Assembly: GCF_013299185.1 (NCBI RefSeq)
Contig: NZ_JAAFKG010000020.1
Coordinates: 40,483-104,482, forward strand
From: Microcoleus sp. bin48.metabat.b7b8b9.023
GTDB taxonomy: Bacteria; Cyanobacteriota; Cyanobacteriia; Cyanobacteriales; Microcoleaceae
Direction: 5' to 3'
DNA: 64,000 bases
The notes beneath the pieces were generated by a model. That model had not been told where the DNA came from and searched no databases. It worked only from the letters and a program-made list of their open reading frames with translations. How positions within the stretch are numbered: position 1 is the stretch's first letter; each line of letters starts with the position of its first letter. Shown one piece after another: positions 16,428-24,721 of this stretch. The position numbers and the translations under genes were made by a program.

Positions 16428-17576
16428 CTAATGACGACAGACTCCCAAGTTTTGAACTGCTTCCAAAGCTTCAGTTGCTGACTGGTAACGCTGGGGGAAA
16501 GAGTACAGCACCATCTGGTCTAAAATGCTAGCAAACTCCGGCGTCACAGTTGCATTTTTCTGCCAAATAAGATTGCCTAAATTATCGACTTTGAGTTGTT
16601 TCGGGCGCATCCCTGTCAAGGCTTGAATCCCGATGATCCCGACAGAATAGATGTCGCTGCAAAATTTCGGTGCGCCGATGGCTTGTTCCGGGGGAATGTA
16701 CTCTTGCTGAGTGCCACCGCCACGCGATTTGGTTTGACCGTTGCTATTTTGCGAGGTATTGATTTCTTTGACTGCCCCAAAGTCAATTAATACAATTTTG
16801 CTATCTGGTGAGCGCTTGATTAAGTTTTTAGGGTGCAAGTCGCGGTGAATTACATTTTCTTTGTGAACGAAGACTAGCACTTCTAAGATATCTTTCAACA
16901 AAGCAATAACTTGATGTTCTTCCCAGGGTTGACCTTCGATGAGTTCTTGATAGAGTGGTTGTCCTTCGATGAATTGATAGACTAAATAAAAATATCCATC
17001 TTCTTCAAATCGAGCTAACAATTCTGGTATGCGATCGTGTTGGCCTAAGCGATATAGCACTCGCGTTTCTAGATCGAATAGCTTGCTGGTTTTCTCTGAC
17101 TGGCTTTTCAGGCGCTTGACGAGACACAAAGGTCGATCGGGCAAATTTTCATCTTCAGCGAGATATGTATCGCTGTACTCGGTGCTGACTAAGTGTTCTC
17201 GGATTCGGTAACGCATCCGCAGCAGCTTTTGCAAGATCGGATCGACCGATTTAACAGGTTTTGTGCCTTTTTCTAGAGATCTCATGATACAGTCCCAAAG
17301 ATTTGCTCCGACTACTCTTTCTTCTGGTCGAATAATTTCTGCTTGCTTGAATATCTTGGTGAGATCTTTCCACAATTTGTAGCCGACATATCGGCCCAGG
17401 TATCCCACTGTGTACCCGCGGGCGATCGGATCGTTTTGCTGAATTTCTTGGTACGTCAAACCAGTTAAAACGCCTTTAATTATCGACTGCTGCAACCGAC
17501 TCAGGTTTTTTTCTGTTTGTTGGTATACCAGGTTGTCCAAAAAAAATATTGCTTCTTCTACCGTCATAGGCTTCAT
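16428..17576 (-). CDS. HTH-Ser/Thr protein kinase fusion
   Basis: 382 residues. Residues 1-105 form an N-terminal helical/HTH module (EEAIFFLDNLVYQQTEKNLS, LTYQEIQQ, YLGRYVGYKLWKDL) of the kind found at the start of cyanobacterial NTPase and vWA-MoxR-associated (VMAP) conflict proteins. The kinase domain runs from about 128 to 378: VK lysine, catalytic HRDLHPKNLI, DFGAVKE, GTQQEYIPPEQ and the DIYSVGIIGIQALTG segment. The glycine-rich loop is degenerate: EHLVSTEYSDTYLAED has no Gly where GxGxxG is expected, though Lys, HRD and DFG remain. The protein is cytosolic with no sensor tail. The same HTH module stands alone at 51979-52545. Confidence 0.9.
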   Translation of the reverse strand: MKPMTVEEAIFFLDNLVYQQTEKNLSRLQQSIIKGVLTGLTYQEIQQNDPIARGYTVGYLGRYVGYKLWKDLTKIFKQAEIIRPEERVVGANLWDCIMRSLEKGTKPVKSVDPILQKLLRMRYRIREHLVSTEYSDTYLAEDENLPDRPLCLVKRLKSQSEKTSKLFDLETRVLYRLGQHDRIPELLARFEEDGYFYLVYQFIEGQPLYQELIEGQPWEEHQVIALLKDILEVLVFVHKENVIHRDLHPKNLIKRSPDSKIVLIDFGAVKEINTSQNSNGQTKSRGGGTQQEYIPPEQAIGAPKFCSDIYSVGIIGIQALTGMRPKQLKVDNLGNLIWQKNATVTPEFASILDQMVLYSFPQRYQSATEALEAVQNLGVCRH

Positions 17577-18369
17577 ATTTTAAGTGATTTGTACGGGAGT
17601 CACGCATTTTTCTATGCCTGAGTTTCTGTTATACATGATTTGACTTAACTTTGATAGCTTTGGCTACTGATTGAAATATATTTTTATAAATATGACTTTT
17701 ATGATTTTAAGTTATGACTTTTATGAATTGACATTATTCTCAGTTCCGATTATTGTATCAAGTACAAGTTTTAACTACGGAATATATTCCCAAATTAGCA
17801 CGTTGCAAATTTGGCTGTACCCAATTAAAAAAAATCCTTAGTTAGCTTTTTACGCAGAGCGAAGCCGAAGGGCTGTCTTTCTTCTATAACTACAGCAAAG
17901 TGCGATCGACTCGGTACCGATCGTAGCGTTACTTTAATCGGCGCCAGCGGTAACGATTTTATCAGCGGCAGATAATCAAGTTTTGGCAACGGTGACTGGG
18001 TTCAATAGTTTGGTTACTGCATGGGATTTTGTGTTGCTGTAGATTCATTTTTTAGATTCCCTACTTTTTTAAGAAGTGGGGAATCTCGCAACTACGATTT
18101 TTTCTGGATGATTTTACCGCAGAGGCCGCAGAGAGCGCAGAGAAGAAGAGAGAGATAATATTAAAAAGGCAGAAGGAAGTTCGGCAACGGATTGTGTAAC
18201 GGATGTAACGGATGGAATTCCGATGGAAGAATGAATAAGGAAGAGGGAAGAAGGGAAGAATTGGACAATTGAAGAGAGGGAGAAACGGCTATTAATTCCC
18301 AATGCCCAATGCCCAATCCCTCCGCTACGCTCCGCCCAATGCCCTGTTTGGCCAATGCCCAATTCCTAA
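17577..18369. other. 790-bp gap with inverted repeat and gene remnant
   Basis: AT-rich promoter-like sequence lies at 17640-17800, a short RTX-like remnant at 17913-17975, and an inverted repeat GATTCCCTAC/GTGGGGAATC at about 18053-18088. The repeat GGAAGTTCGGCAACGGAT, also seen near 28656 and 38514, is at about 18175, and tandem CCCAATGCCCAATG runs at 18298-18362 interrupted by TCCGCTACGCTCCG. No intact gene. Confidence 0.6.
17913..17975 (+). pseudogene. Possible remnant of an RTX-type repeat protein
   Basis: One frame reads GTDRSVTLIGASGNDFISG and then a stop. TLIGASGNDFISG resembles an RTX (haemolysin-type calcium-binding) nonapeptide pair. No start or longer frame surrounds it. It could be a decayed RTX gene fragment or chance; only about 20 residues support it. 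Confidence 0.3.
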
Positions 18370-19032
18370 TTACTTAATCTTGTTCACGTAGCCCCACAAA
18401 CTGTAATCGCGACTCAGCCAACCCCGGAAAAAAGCCATTTGACTCGGATCTTCTTGCACTCGTTTGTAGCGGTAAATAATCCGTTCGTTAATCATTTGCA
18501 GCGCCGTATTTTTGTTATTAGCAGATTTTAGCGCATCCCTCGTGCGCGCATCAAAAACACCAGTTTGCGGCAATCCTAAAGCTTGCTGCAAAAATGTAAT
18601 AGAATTATTAATACCAAAATTAACAGCAGTGTCAAACATGACGATCGCCAAAGCAGGCTGCATCGTACCCGACAGGCTCGAATCCCAGTAATATTTATAA
18701 ATTTCCATGAGCTCTGCTTCCGACATCTGCGTCACGTCGAGGGGTGGCAGCCCGCGACTGTAGCGGTAGGAGTTGTATTCCGTTTGCAGGATGCCCCGAT
18801 AGGTTCTGCCGCCCTTATCTGCGGGGTGATTGCTGAATCCGCCCTCAAAATATAGGGTGAAATAAAGGGCTGTTTGAAATAGTCGCTGCCGAAAGTCGGC
18901 TGTCTGCTTTTGCGCGAGAGTATTTTGGGCAAAGGGTAAGGGGATTGCTAAGGCTAACAAGAGTATCCCCAGCAGGAGGTTTGGTTTCCACTTGATGTGA
19001 TGTTGGCGCTGTGTCGCTTGCTTCTCGCTCAT
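18370..19032 (-). CDS. GH108-type muramidase, secreted or membrane-anchored
   Basis: 220 residues. Residues 17-36 are a hydrophobic signal/anchor, followed by the GH108 signature EGGFSNHPADKGGRTYRG (catalytic Glu63 within YFEGG) and a C-terminal PG_binding_3-like region (about 140-218, QQALGLPQTGVFDARTRDAL). GH108 enzymes are lysozyme-like peptidoglycan hydrolases, often of phage or secretion-system origin; here it probably remodels the wall in the periplasm. It is divergent from the TPR-glycosyltransferase gene with about 100 bp between the chosen starts. No phage genes are nearby. Confidence 0.9.
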   Translation of the reverse strand: MSEKQATQRQHHIKWKPNLLLGILLLALAIPLPFAQNTLAQKQTADFRQRLFQTALYFTLYFEGGFSNHPADKGGRTYRGILQTEYNSYRYSRGLPPLDVTQMSEAELMEIYKYYWDSSLSGTMQPALAIVMFDTAVNFGINNSITFLQQALGLPQTGVFDARTRDALKSANNKNTALQMINERIIYRYKRVQEDPSQMAFFRGWLSRDYSLWGYVNKIK

Positions 19033-19131
19033 AAATTATCTGTGACGATCGCCCGTAGTTCCGCTAAAACTGCTACTCTGCAAAATGATTTAGATTCAAC
19101 CTCTAACTTGATAGCACAGATAGGGCGCCAA

Positions 19132-21324
19132 ATGAATTCCGATTTTCACAACCAATCCGAAACACCCCAATTAGAAGATTCTGCATCGCTGACTGTCGTT
19201 GCAGAAACTTATTACTCTGAAGGCAATTTAGCAGCCGCCGTCGCTGCTTGTCGCCGAGCTCTGGAATTGCAACCGAATTGGGCGGCGGCTTACGTGACAA
19301 TGGGCAATGTGCAGCAAGCAAGCGGCCAGATTCAGGAAGCAATGCGGTTTTATTCGGAGGCGATCGCCCTGAATCCCGATTTTGCTGAGGCTTATGCTAA
19401 TTTGGGGAGTATGCTCTACAAACAAGGGCATTTCGTGGAGGCGATCGTCAATTACCAAAAGGCGATCGAACTTAAACCAACTTTGGCTGCTGCTTACTGG
19501 AATTTGGCAGGCGCACTGAAGCAGCAAGGGCAGTCGGATGCAGCCGTAGCCTACGAGCAAAAAGCTCTCGAACTCAATCCCCATCTCGCTCAGGTAGATT
19601 TTCACATAAATTTAGGCGATAAATTAGCGCGACAAGGGAAGTTAGACGAGGCTGTGGCTGCATGGCAACGGGCGATCGCATTTAAACCCGATTTACCCGA
19701 AGCCTACTGTCAAATTGGCATAATTTTGCGCCACCAGGGCAAAGCAAAAGAAGCCATACCCAACCTGCAAAAAGCGCTAGAAATCAAACCAGATTTTATT
19801 GCCGCCCACCAACATTTGTGTGGCATCCTCCGAGATACTAGCGATTTAGCGGCCGCGCGGCAAGCCGTACACAAATACAGCCAAATGTGCGCCGAAACCG
19901 ATCCAATTATGACGGCGATTTACTACGTCAGCACCTATCAAGTCTCGGGATTGAATCAAATTGCGGGCGATCGATTTTTAGAGTTAGAGTCGTACTTGCA
20001 ACAGAACTTAGAAACGGCTAGCTCGGTAGAAATTAAATCGCTTTATGCAAACTTCTTATTCAGCACGCCCTATGTGCGAGATGACTTAGCAGCCAACTCT
20101 AAACTTTACAGATTAATTGCCCAAAAGTATATCGAAAAATGTATCAAACCCAATTTTTCTCAACCCGCAAATTACAGTTTAAAACCACAATCCCCAGCCA
20201 GCAAATTAAAAATCGGGTTTTTATCCAATCACTTCAGCCGTCATTCTGTAGGTTGGTGCAGCGCTGACATCATTCGCGAATTGTCCGAGTTCACACCCAA
20301 TTTATATCTGTACGCTTCCGAAAGAATTACTCCTGACGATCGCACTCAGCAATTTGATAGTTTGGGCAAACTCACTTTCCCCAAAACTTACCCAAACGGA
20401 CTTGCCAATTCCGCAGAAATTATCAACCAAATCCAGCAAGATGAATTGGATATTTTAGTCGATTTAGATTCTCTCAGCGTCCCAATTCACGCTGAAATAC
20501 TTCACCAAAAACCCGCACCAGTTTGTGTCTCTTGGCTCGGATTTGACGCCCCATACATATCCTCGGAAAATTACTTTCTTACCGACTGGCATTCGCACCC
20601 AGCAGGTAGGGAAAAATATTATGACGAGCAGCTAATCAGAATGCCGGATTCCTTTGTGGCCGTGTCAGGTTTTCAGAGGTATGGAGTCGATCCGGTGGCG
20701 TTGAGAAAGTCGAATCGGATCGGTTTCGATCAGATAGTTTACCTGTGCGTCGCTCCCGGCAGAAAATTCAATTCCGATTTAGTAAAAGCACAAATTGCGA
20801 TTCTCAAACAAGTGCCGAACAGTATTTTAATTCACAAAGCTTTGGGCGATGCTGCCGTATTTGAAGGTGCGTACCATCAAGCTTGCGAAGCTGAGGGAGT
20901 TAGTCGGCACAGAATTAAGTTTTTGCCCAGGTTTGCTACGGAGGAAGAACACAGAATTGTCTATTTGCTGGCTGATGTTTTGTTAGATTCTTATCCTTAT
21001 AATGGAGGTACTCACACTTTAGAGGCTTTGTGGTTTAATTTGCCTGTGGTGACTCGCACTGGAGAACAGTTTTTGTCGAGAATGGGTTATTCGTTCTTGC
21101 AGGCTTTGGGAATTGAAACTGGTGTGGCATGGTCTTGGGCTGAATATGTGGATCTGGGTGTAAAATTGGGTAAAGATGGTGAATTAAGAAAGGCAATTCA
21201 AGCACAGTTGATGAAATCTAAAGACGCAGCCAATTTGTCGCCGTTGTGGAATCCGAAAAAGTTTGCTGGTGATATGTATGCGGTGTTTGAAAAGCTATTT
21301 CAACAGTTGACAGTTGACAGTTGA
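19132..21324 (+). CDS. TPR protein with O-GlcNAc transferase (GT41) domain
   Basis: About 730 residues from the ATG at 19132. TPR units cover about residues 15-260 (AYVTMGNVQQASGQIQEAMR type). A GT41/SPINDLY-like catalytic region follows, from LKIGFLSNHFSRHSVGWC through VSWLGFDAPYI, FLPRFATEEEH and LLDSYPYNGGTHTLEAL. The family transfers sugars, usually GlcNAc, to proteins; the target is unknown. The frame is open back to 18997, but that start would overlap the divergent GH108 gene and gives an atypical N-terminus, so I prefer 19132. The last residues (LTVDS) and the stop come from a heptamer repeat array. Confidence 0.9.
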   Translation: MNSDFHNQSETPQLEDSASLTVVAETYYSEGNLAAAVAACRRALELQPNWAAAYVTMGNVQQASGQIQEAMRFYSEAIALNPDFAEAYANLGSMLYKQGHFVEAIVNYQKAIELKPTLAAAYWNLAGALKQQGQSDAAVAYEQKALELNPHLAQVDFHINLGDKLARQGKLDEAVAAWQRAIAFKPDLPEAYCQIGIILRHQGKAKEAIPNLQKALEIKPDFIAAHQHLCGILRDTSDLAAARQAVHKYSQMCAETDPIMTAIYYVSTYQVSGLNQIAGDRFLELESYLQQNLETASSVEIKSLYANFLFSTPYVRDDLAANSKLYRLIAQKYIEKCIKPNFSQPANYSLKPQSPASKLKIGFLSNHFSRHSVGWCSADIIRELSEFTPNLYLYASERITPDDRTQQFDSLGKLTFPKTYPNGLANSAEIINQIQQDELDILVDLDSLSVPIHAEILHQKPAPVCVSWLGFDAPYISSENYFLTDWHSHPAGREKYYDEQLIRMPDSFVAVSGFQRYGVDPVALRKSNRIGFDQIVYLCVAPGRKFNSDLVKAQIAILKQVPNSILIHKALGDAAVFEGAYHQACEAEGVSRHRIKFLPRFATEEEHRIVYLLADVLLDSYPYNGGTHTLEALWFNLPVVTRTGEQFLSRMGYSFLQALGIETGVAWSWAEYVDLGVKLGKDGELRKAIQAQLMKSKDAANLSPLWNPKKFAGDMYAVFEKLFQQLTVDS

Positions 21325-21341
21325 CAGTTGACAGTTGACCC
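21304..21341. repeat. Heptanucleotide tandem repeat (TTGACAG)n
   Basis: About five contiguous units of CAGTTGA (equivalently TTGACAG). This is the short tandemly repeated repetitive (STRR) type known from filamentous cyanobacteria. The array overlaps the 3' end of the glycosyltransferase gene and supplies its stop. The same heptamer, in either orientation, is at 21642-21663, 28681-28720, 30624-30655 and 31127-31158. Confidence 0.9.
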
Positions 21342-21664
21342 CCAGAGAGGGACCTCTACCCTTAAGTCCGAGTATTGGAGTAATGAATAGTCTGATTTTA
21401 ATTTCTCCCTCGAAGGCGGGCGGGCTTTCAACCAATTCTTTCTGGTAAAATCTGAATTAATAGTATGATTTCCACTGGAATGACCGCGATTAAATAGGTT
21501 TGTAGTGAGGACTTCAGTCCGCACCAATCAAAGGACTGAAGTCCGAACGATAAAACAAACCGAGAAAGGTTATTTACTCGAAGGCTATTTAACTACTGAC
21601 TACTGAGTAATAACGTTCGCGAGCGGGGACACCACTATGACAACTGACAACTGACAACTGACTA
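21325..21664. other. Gap with repeats upstream of MiaE
   Basis: This gap holds the tail of the heptamer array, a GGACTTCAGTCC palindromic element (21508-21548, AGTGAGGACTTCAGTCCG and its inverted partner AGGACTGAAGTCCG) and a second heptamer run (CAACTGA)n at 21642-21663 that ends at the miaE start codon. I see no gene and no Shine-Dalgarno sequence before miaE. Confidence 0.7.
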
Positions 21665-22249
21665 ATGACAACAATTAAGTTTTTGAAACAGCCGACTTCG
21701 CCAGCTTGGATCGAACAGGCGATCGCACATTTGGATACAATCTTATTAGATCATTCTCACTGCGAGCGGAAAGCAGCCGGAGTAGCGTTAAATTTAATGT
21801 TTCGCTACCCAGCGCGGGAAAAAATGGTAAGGATGTTAACCGCCATCGCCCGCGAAGAATTGGAGCATTTCGAGCAAGTCAACCAGCGCTTAGAAGAGCG
21901 CGGGATCGCTTTGGGCCCTTTGGCTGCGCCTCCCTACGGTGGGGGTTTGTCCGCCCAAATTCGCAAGCAGGAACCGGAGAGACTTTTGGATTCTTTGTTG
22001 GTTTCTGGTTTGATTGAAGCGCGGAGTCACGAGCGGTTGGGGCTGCTAGGCGAGCATTGTCCCGACGCAGAATTAGCTAAGTTTTACCGCAGTTTGATGG
22101 CTTCGGAAGCGCGCCATTACGGGGTATATTGGATTTTGGCAACAACTTATTTCGATCGCGATCTTGTTATTGAGCGGCTGGAGCAATTATCATTGATAGA
22201 GAGCGAGTTGCTGGCAACTCTTTATCCTGAACCGAGAATTCATAGTTAA
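21665..22249 (+). CDS. miaE: tRNA hydroxylase, MiaE family
   Basis: 194 residues, a ferritin-like four-helix protein with a di-iron ligand set: Glu34, Glu65-x2-His68 (EELEHF), Glu118 and Glu148-x2-His151 (SEARHYG). MiaE hydroxylates the isopentenyl group of ms2i6A37 on tRNAs. Family length and motifs are normal. The start codon follows a heptamer repeat with no evident ribosome binding site. The Glu/His assignment follows the family pattern and is inferred. Confidence 0.9.
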   Translation: MTTIKFLKQPTSPAWIEQAIAHLDTILLDHSHCERKAAGVALNLMFRYPAREKMVRMLTAIAREELEHFEQVNQRLEERGIALGPLAAPPYGGGLSAQIRKQEPERLLDSLLVSGLIEARSHERLGLLGEHCPDAELAKFYRSLMASEARHYGVYWILATTYFDRDLVIERLEQLSLIESELLATLYPEPRIHS

Positions 22250-22340
22250 AAGTTGGGTGCATTTCCAGACTGTAAAACACTAATTGTCAGTAAAATTACA
22301 GTTGCCAAAGTCAAAAAATAAGTATAATTAGCAACAAGTA

Positions 22341-22838
22341 ATGAGAACCCAACATCGGGATTTTTTAATTCGTTCCTGGGAAACGCGCGATCGGGCTGAG
22401 GCATTCCATTTAATTCAGAATGTTTTGGTAGAGTACGGTTTACAATGCGAAGTTCATGGCGCCGATCGAGATGTCTATGATGTAGAACTACACTATCAGA
22501 AGAAGGGCGGGGAATTTTGGGTAGTTGAAAAGCACGATCGAATAGTCGGTACAGCGGCTTACTATCCCGTCCAACGCGGAAAGAATGCTGTGGAAATCCG
22601 CAAAATGTATATTTTGCCAGCAGCAAGGGGACAAGGTTTGGGGAAATTTTTACTGCAAGCATTGGAAAGTAAAATTATCGCTCGCGGCTTTGATGAAATC
22701 TGGATCGAAACTGCTAGCGTTCTCAAAGAAGCTGTTAAAATGTACGAAACTAGCGGATATCTACCGACAACGGGTGTGGAAACAGCAAGGTGCGATCGGG
22801 TTTACGTAAAATCTCTCGGCGTCAACAAGCTAGAATAG
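22341..22838 (+). CDS. GNAT family N-acetyltransferase
   Basis: 165 residues with the GNAT acetyl-CoA-binding motif A, RGQGLGKFLL, preceded by the IRKMYILPAA strand, and the C-terminal MYETSGY motif B. Substrate unknown. It lies 92 bp downstream of miaE and upstream of the P450 gene, all on the plus strand, but there is no evidence of a shared function. The fold assignment is firm; the substrate cannot be read from the sequence. Confidence 0.9.
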   Translation: MRTQHRDFLIRSWETRDRAEAFHLIQNVLVEYGLQCEVHGADRDVYDVELHYQKKGGEFWVVEKHDRIVGTAAYYPVQRGKNAVEIRKMYILPAARGQGLGKFLLQALESKIIARGFDEIWIETASVLKEAVKMYETSGYLPTTGVETARCDRVYVKSLGVNKLE

Positions 22839-22910
22839 AGATTCGCGATCGCTTGGAAATAGTAATAATGCTTTCAGTGATCTGAAACAACAAAAGCAGG
22901 ATAAAAACCA

Positions 22911-24302
22911 ATGACTATCCTCACAGAAAATTCTCAATCTCAAAATAACACTAGCAACAAATCTCTCGACGGCCCAAAAGAAGGGAGATTTGTTCAGACA
23001 GTCCGGGGGATTTTAAATCCCCTCTATTATTTAGAGAAAAATTATAAGACATACGGCGACATTTTCACCACCCAATTCAGCAACTTTCCGCCCCAGGTAG
23101 TTATTAGCAATCCTCAAGCAATTCAAGAAATTTTCACAGGGGATAGTAAATTCTTTGAATCTGGTACGGGAAACCAAGTAACGTTACCTTTAGTAGGCCC
23201 CAATTCCTTATTGTTGTTAGATGGCGATCGACATTTGCAGCAGCGCAAGCTTTTAATGCCACCTTTGCACGGTGAACGTATGAAAGCTTACGGAGAAATC
23301 ATCCGCGACATCACCGAAAAAGCAATTAATACTTGGACTCCTGGTAATACTTTCGTAGCCCAAGCAACCATGCAAAACATTTCTTTGGATGTGATTTTGC
23401 ACGCAGTTTTTGGGCTGAGCGAAGGAGAACGCTACCAACAAATTCACCAATTAATGGTTGATATGTTCAGCGTGTTTAGTAATCCATTAAATGCTACCTT
23501 TTTGCTGGTAAAGTCACTGCAAAAAGATTTGGGTGCTTGGAGTCCTTGGGGACGGTTTTTGCGGCAGAGACAGCGTTTGGATGAACTACTTTATCAAGAA
23601 ATTCGCGATCGCAAAACTCAATCTCAACCCTTGGGCGAAGACATCCTCAGCTTGTTGGTTTCAGCCCGCGACGAAGCCGGAGAGCCGATGAGCGATGTTG
23701 AATTGCGCGATGAATTAATGACAATGTTATTCGCGGGACATGAAACTACAGCTACAGCTTTAGCCTGGGCTTTGTATTGGATTCACTATCTCCCGGAAGT
23801 TCGCGAAAAACTGCTGCAAGAACTCTCTTCTATTGATGTTGACAATTGCGATGGGATGGAAATTGCTAAACTGCCGTATTTGAATGCTGTCTGTTCGGAA
23901 ACGCTGCGAATTTATCCGATCGTATTTTTTGCATTTCCGCGCGTTCCGCAAGCTCCGATGCAGTTAATGGGTTATGATATTCCCAAAGGAGTCATGCTTT
24001 CTACCTGCATTTATTTGGTTCATCACCGAGAGGATCTTTACCCCGAACCAAATCGTTTTAAACCAGAACGTTTTCTAGAAAGGCAATTTTCACCTTACGA
24101 ATATTTGCCGTTTGGGGGAGGGAACCGTCGCTGTATTGGCGCAGCATTTGCGATGTTTGAAATGAAGTTAGTTTTGGCGAAAGTGCTGTCGCGATATTCT
24201 TTGGAACTTGCAGAAAATCGTCCGATTTTGCCAGTACGCCGGGGTTTGACAATGGCGCCCGCTGGCGGTGTGCGTCTGGTGGTAAAGGGTAGTTTGTCGT
24301 AA
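22911..24302 (+). CDS. Cytochrome P450 (CYP110-like)
   Basis: 463 residues. The I-helix motif AGHETT is at 275-280, the ExxR motif lies in SETLR, and the haem loop FGGGNRRCIG has the thiolate Cys408. It has no membrane anchor, so it is a soluble P450. The closest group I recall is cyanobacterial CYP110, reported to hydroxylate fatty acids, alkanes or terpenoids; the substrate here is unknown. Start ATG 22911 follows CAGGA at a suitable distance. No reductase or terpene cyclase is adjacent. Confidence 0.93.
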   Translation: MTILTENSQSQNNTSNKSLDGPKEGRFVQTVRGILNPLYYLEKNYKTYGDIFTTQFSNFPPQVVISNPQAIQEIFTGDSKFFESGTGNQVTLPLVGPNSLLLLDGDRHLQQRKLLMPPLHGERMKAYGEIIRDITEKAINTWTPGNTFVAQATMQNISLDVILHAVFGLSEGERYQQIHQLMVDMFSVFSNPLNATFLLVKSLQKDLGAWSPWGRFLRQRQRLDELLYQEIRDRKTQSQPLGEDILSLLVSARDEAGEPMSDVELRDELMTMLFAGHETTATALAWALYWIHYLPEVREKLLQELSSIDVDNCDGMEIAKLPYLNAVCSETLRIYPIVFFAFPRVPQAPMQLMGYDIPKGVMLSTCIYLVHHREDLYPEPNRFKPERFLERQFSPYEYLPFGGGNRRCIGAAFAMFEMKLVLAKVLSRYSLELAENRPILPVRRGLTMAPAGGVRLVVKGSLS

Positions 24303-24721
24303 TTTGTCGTAGTGTCGTAGGGTGCGTCAGTATGCGCGATATTTGGTGATGTTGAGAAGCTATAGCCTTTCTTAGATAGGTGAGGTACGTTGTTGGGCTT
24401 TAGCCCTCTTATATTTCAATACGGTTTACTTAACACTTTTTTGCGAAGTTCATCTGACGATTTTATATGCAGTACAGGAGTTTTTTGCAAGTCAGATCCT
24501 TCTTAAGTCAACCGTATTGTCTTATATTTATTATATAGTAAGCGAGGTCGCATCAAAAACTCCATTTACACTCATACCTCATCTTTCTGATAAATGCTAT
24601 AGTGGCTGACGCACCATAGTTTGTTGAAAGGTGCGTCAGCTTACAGGATTTTCTGTGCTATTTTAATCCCTAACTGACGCACCCTACGAACAACCAATAA
24701 CCAATAACCAATAACTAATAA
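24303..24721. repeat. Repeat-rich gap after P450
   Basis: GTAGGGTGCGTCAG (about 24317) and CTGACGCACCCTAC (about 24672) form a distant inverted pair with a second GGTGCGTCAGCTTAC in between. One GGTACGTTGTTGGGCTTTAG repeat is at 24384-24410, and tandem ACCAATAACCAATA units lie at 24689-24725. No gene. Confidence 0.7.
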
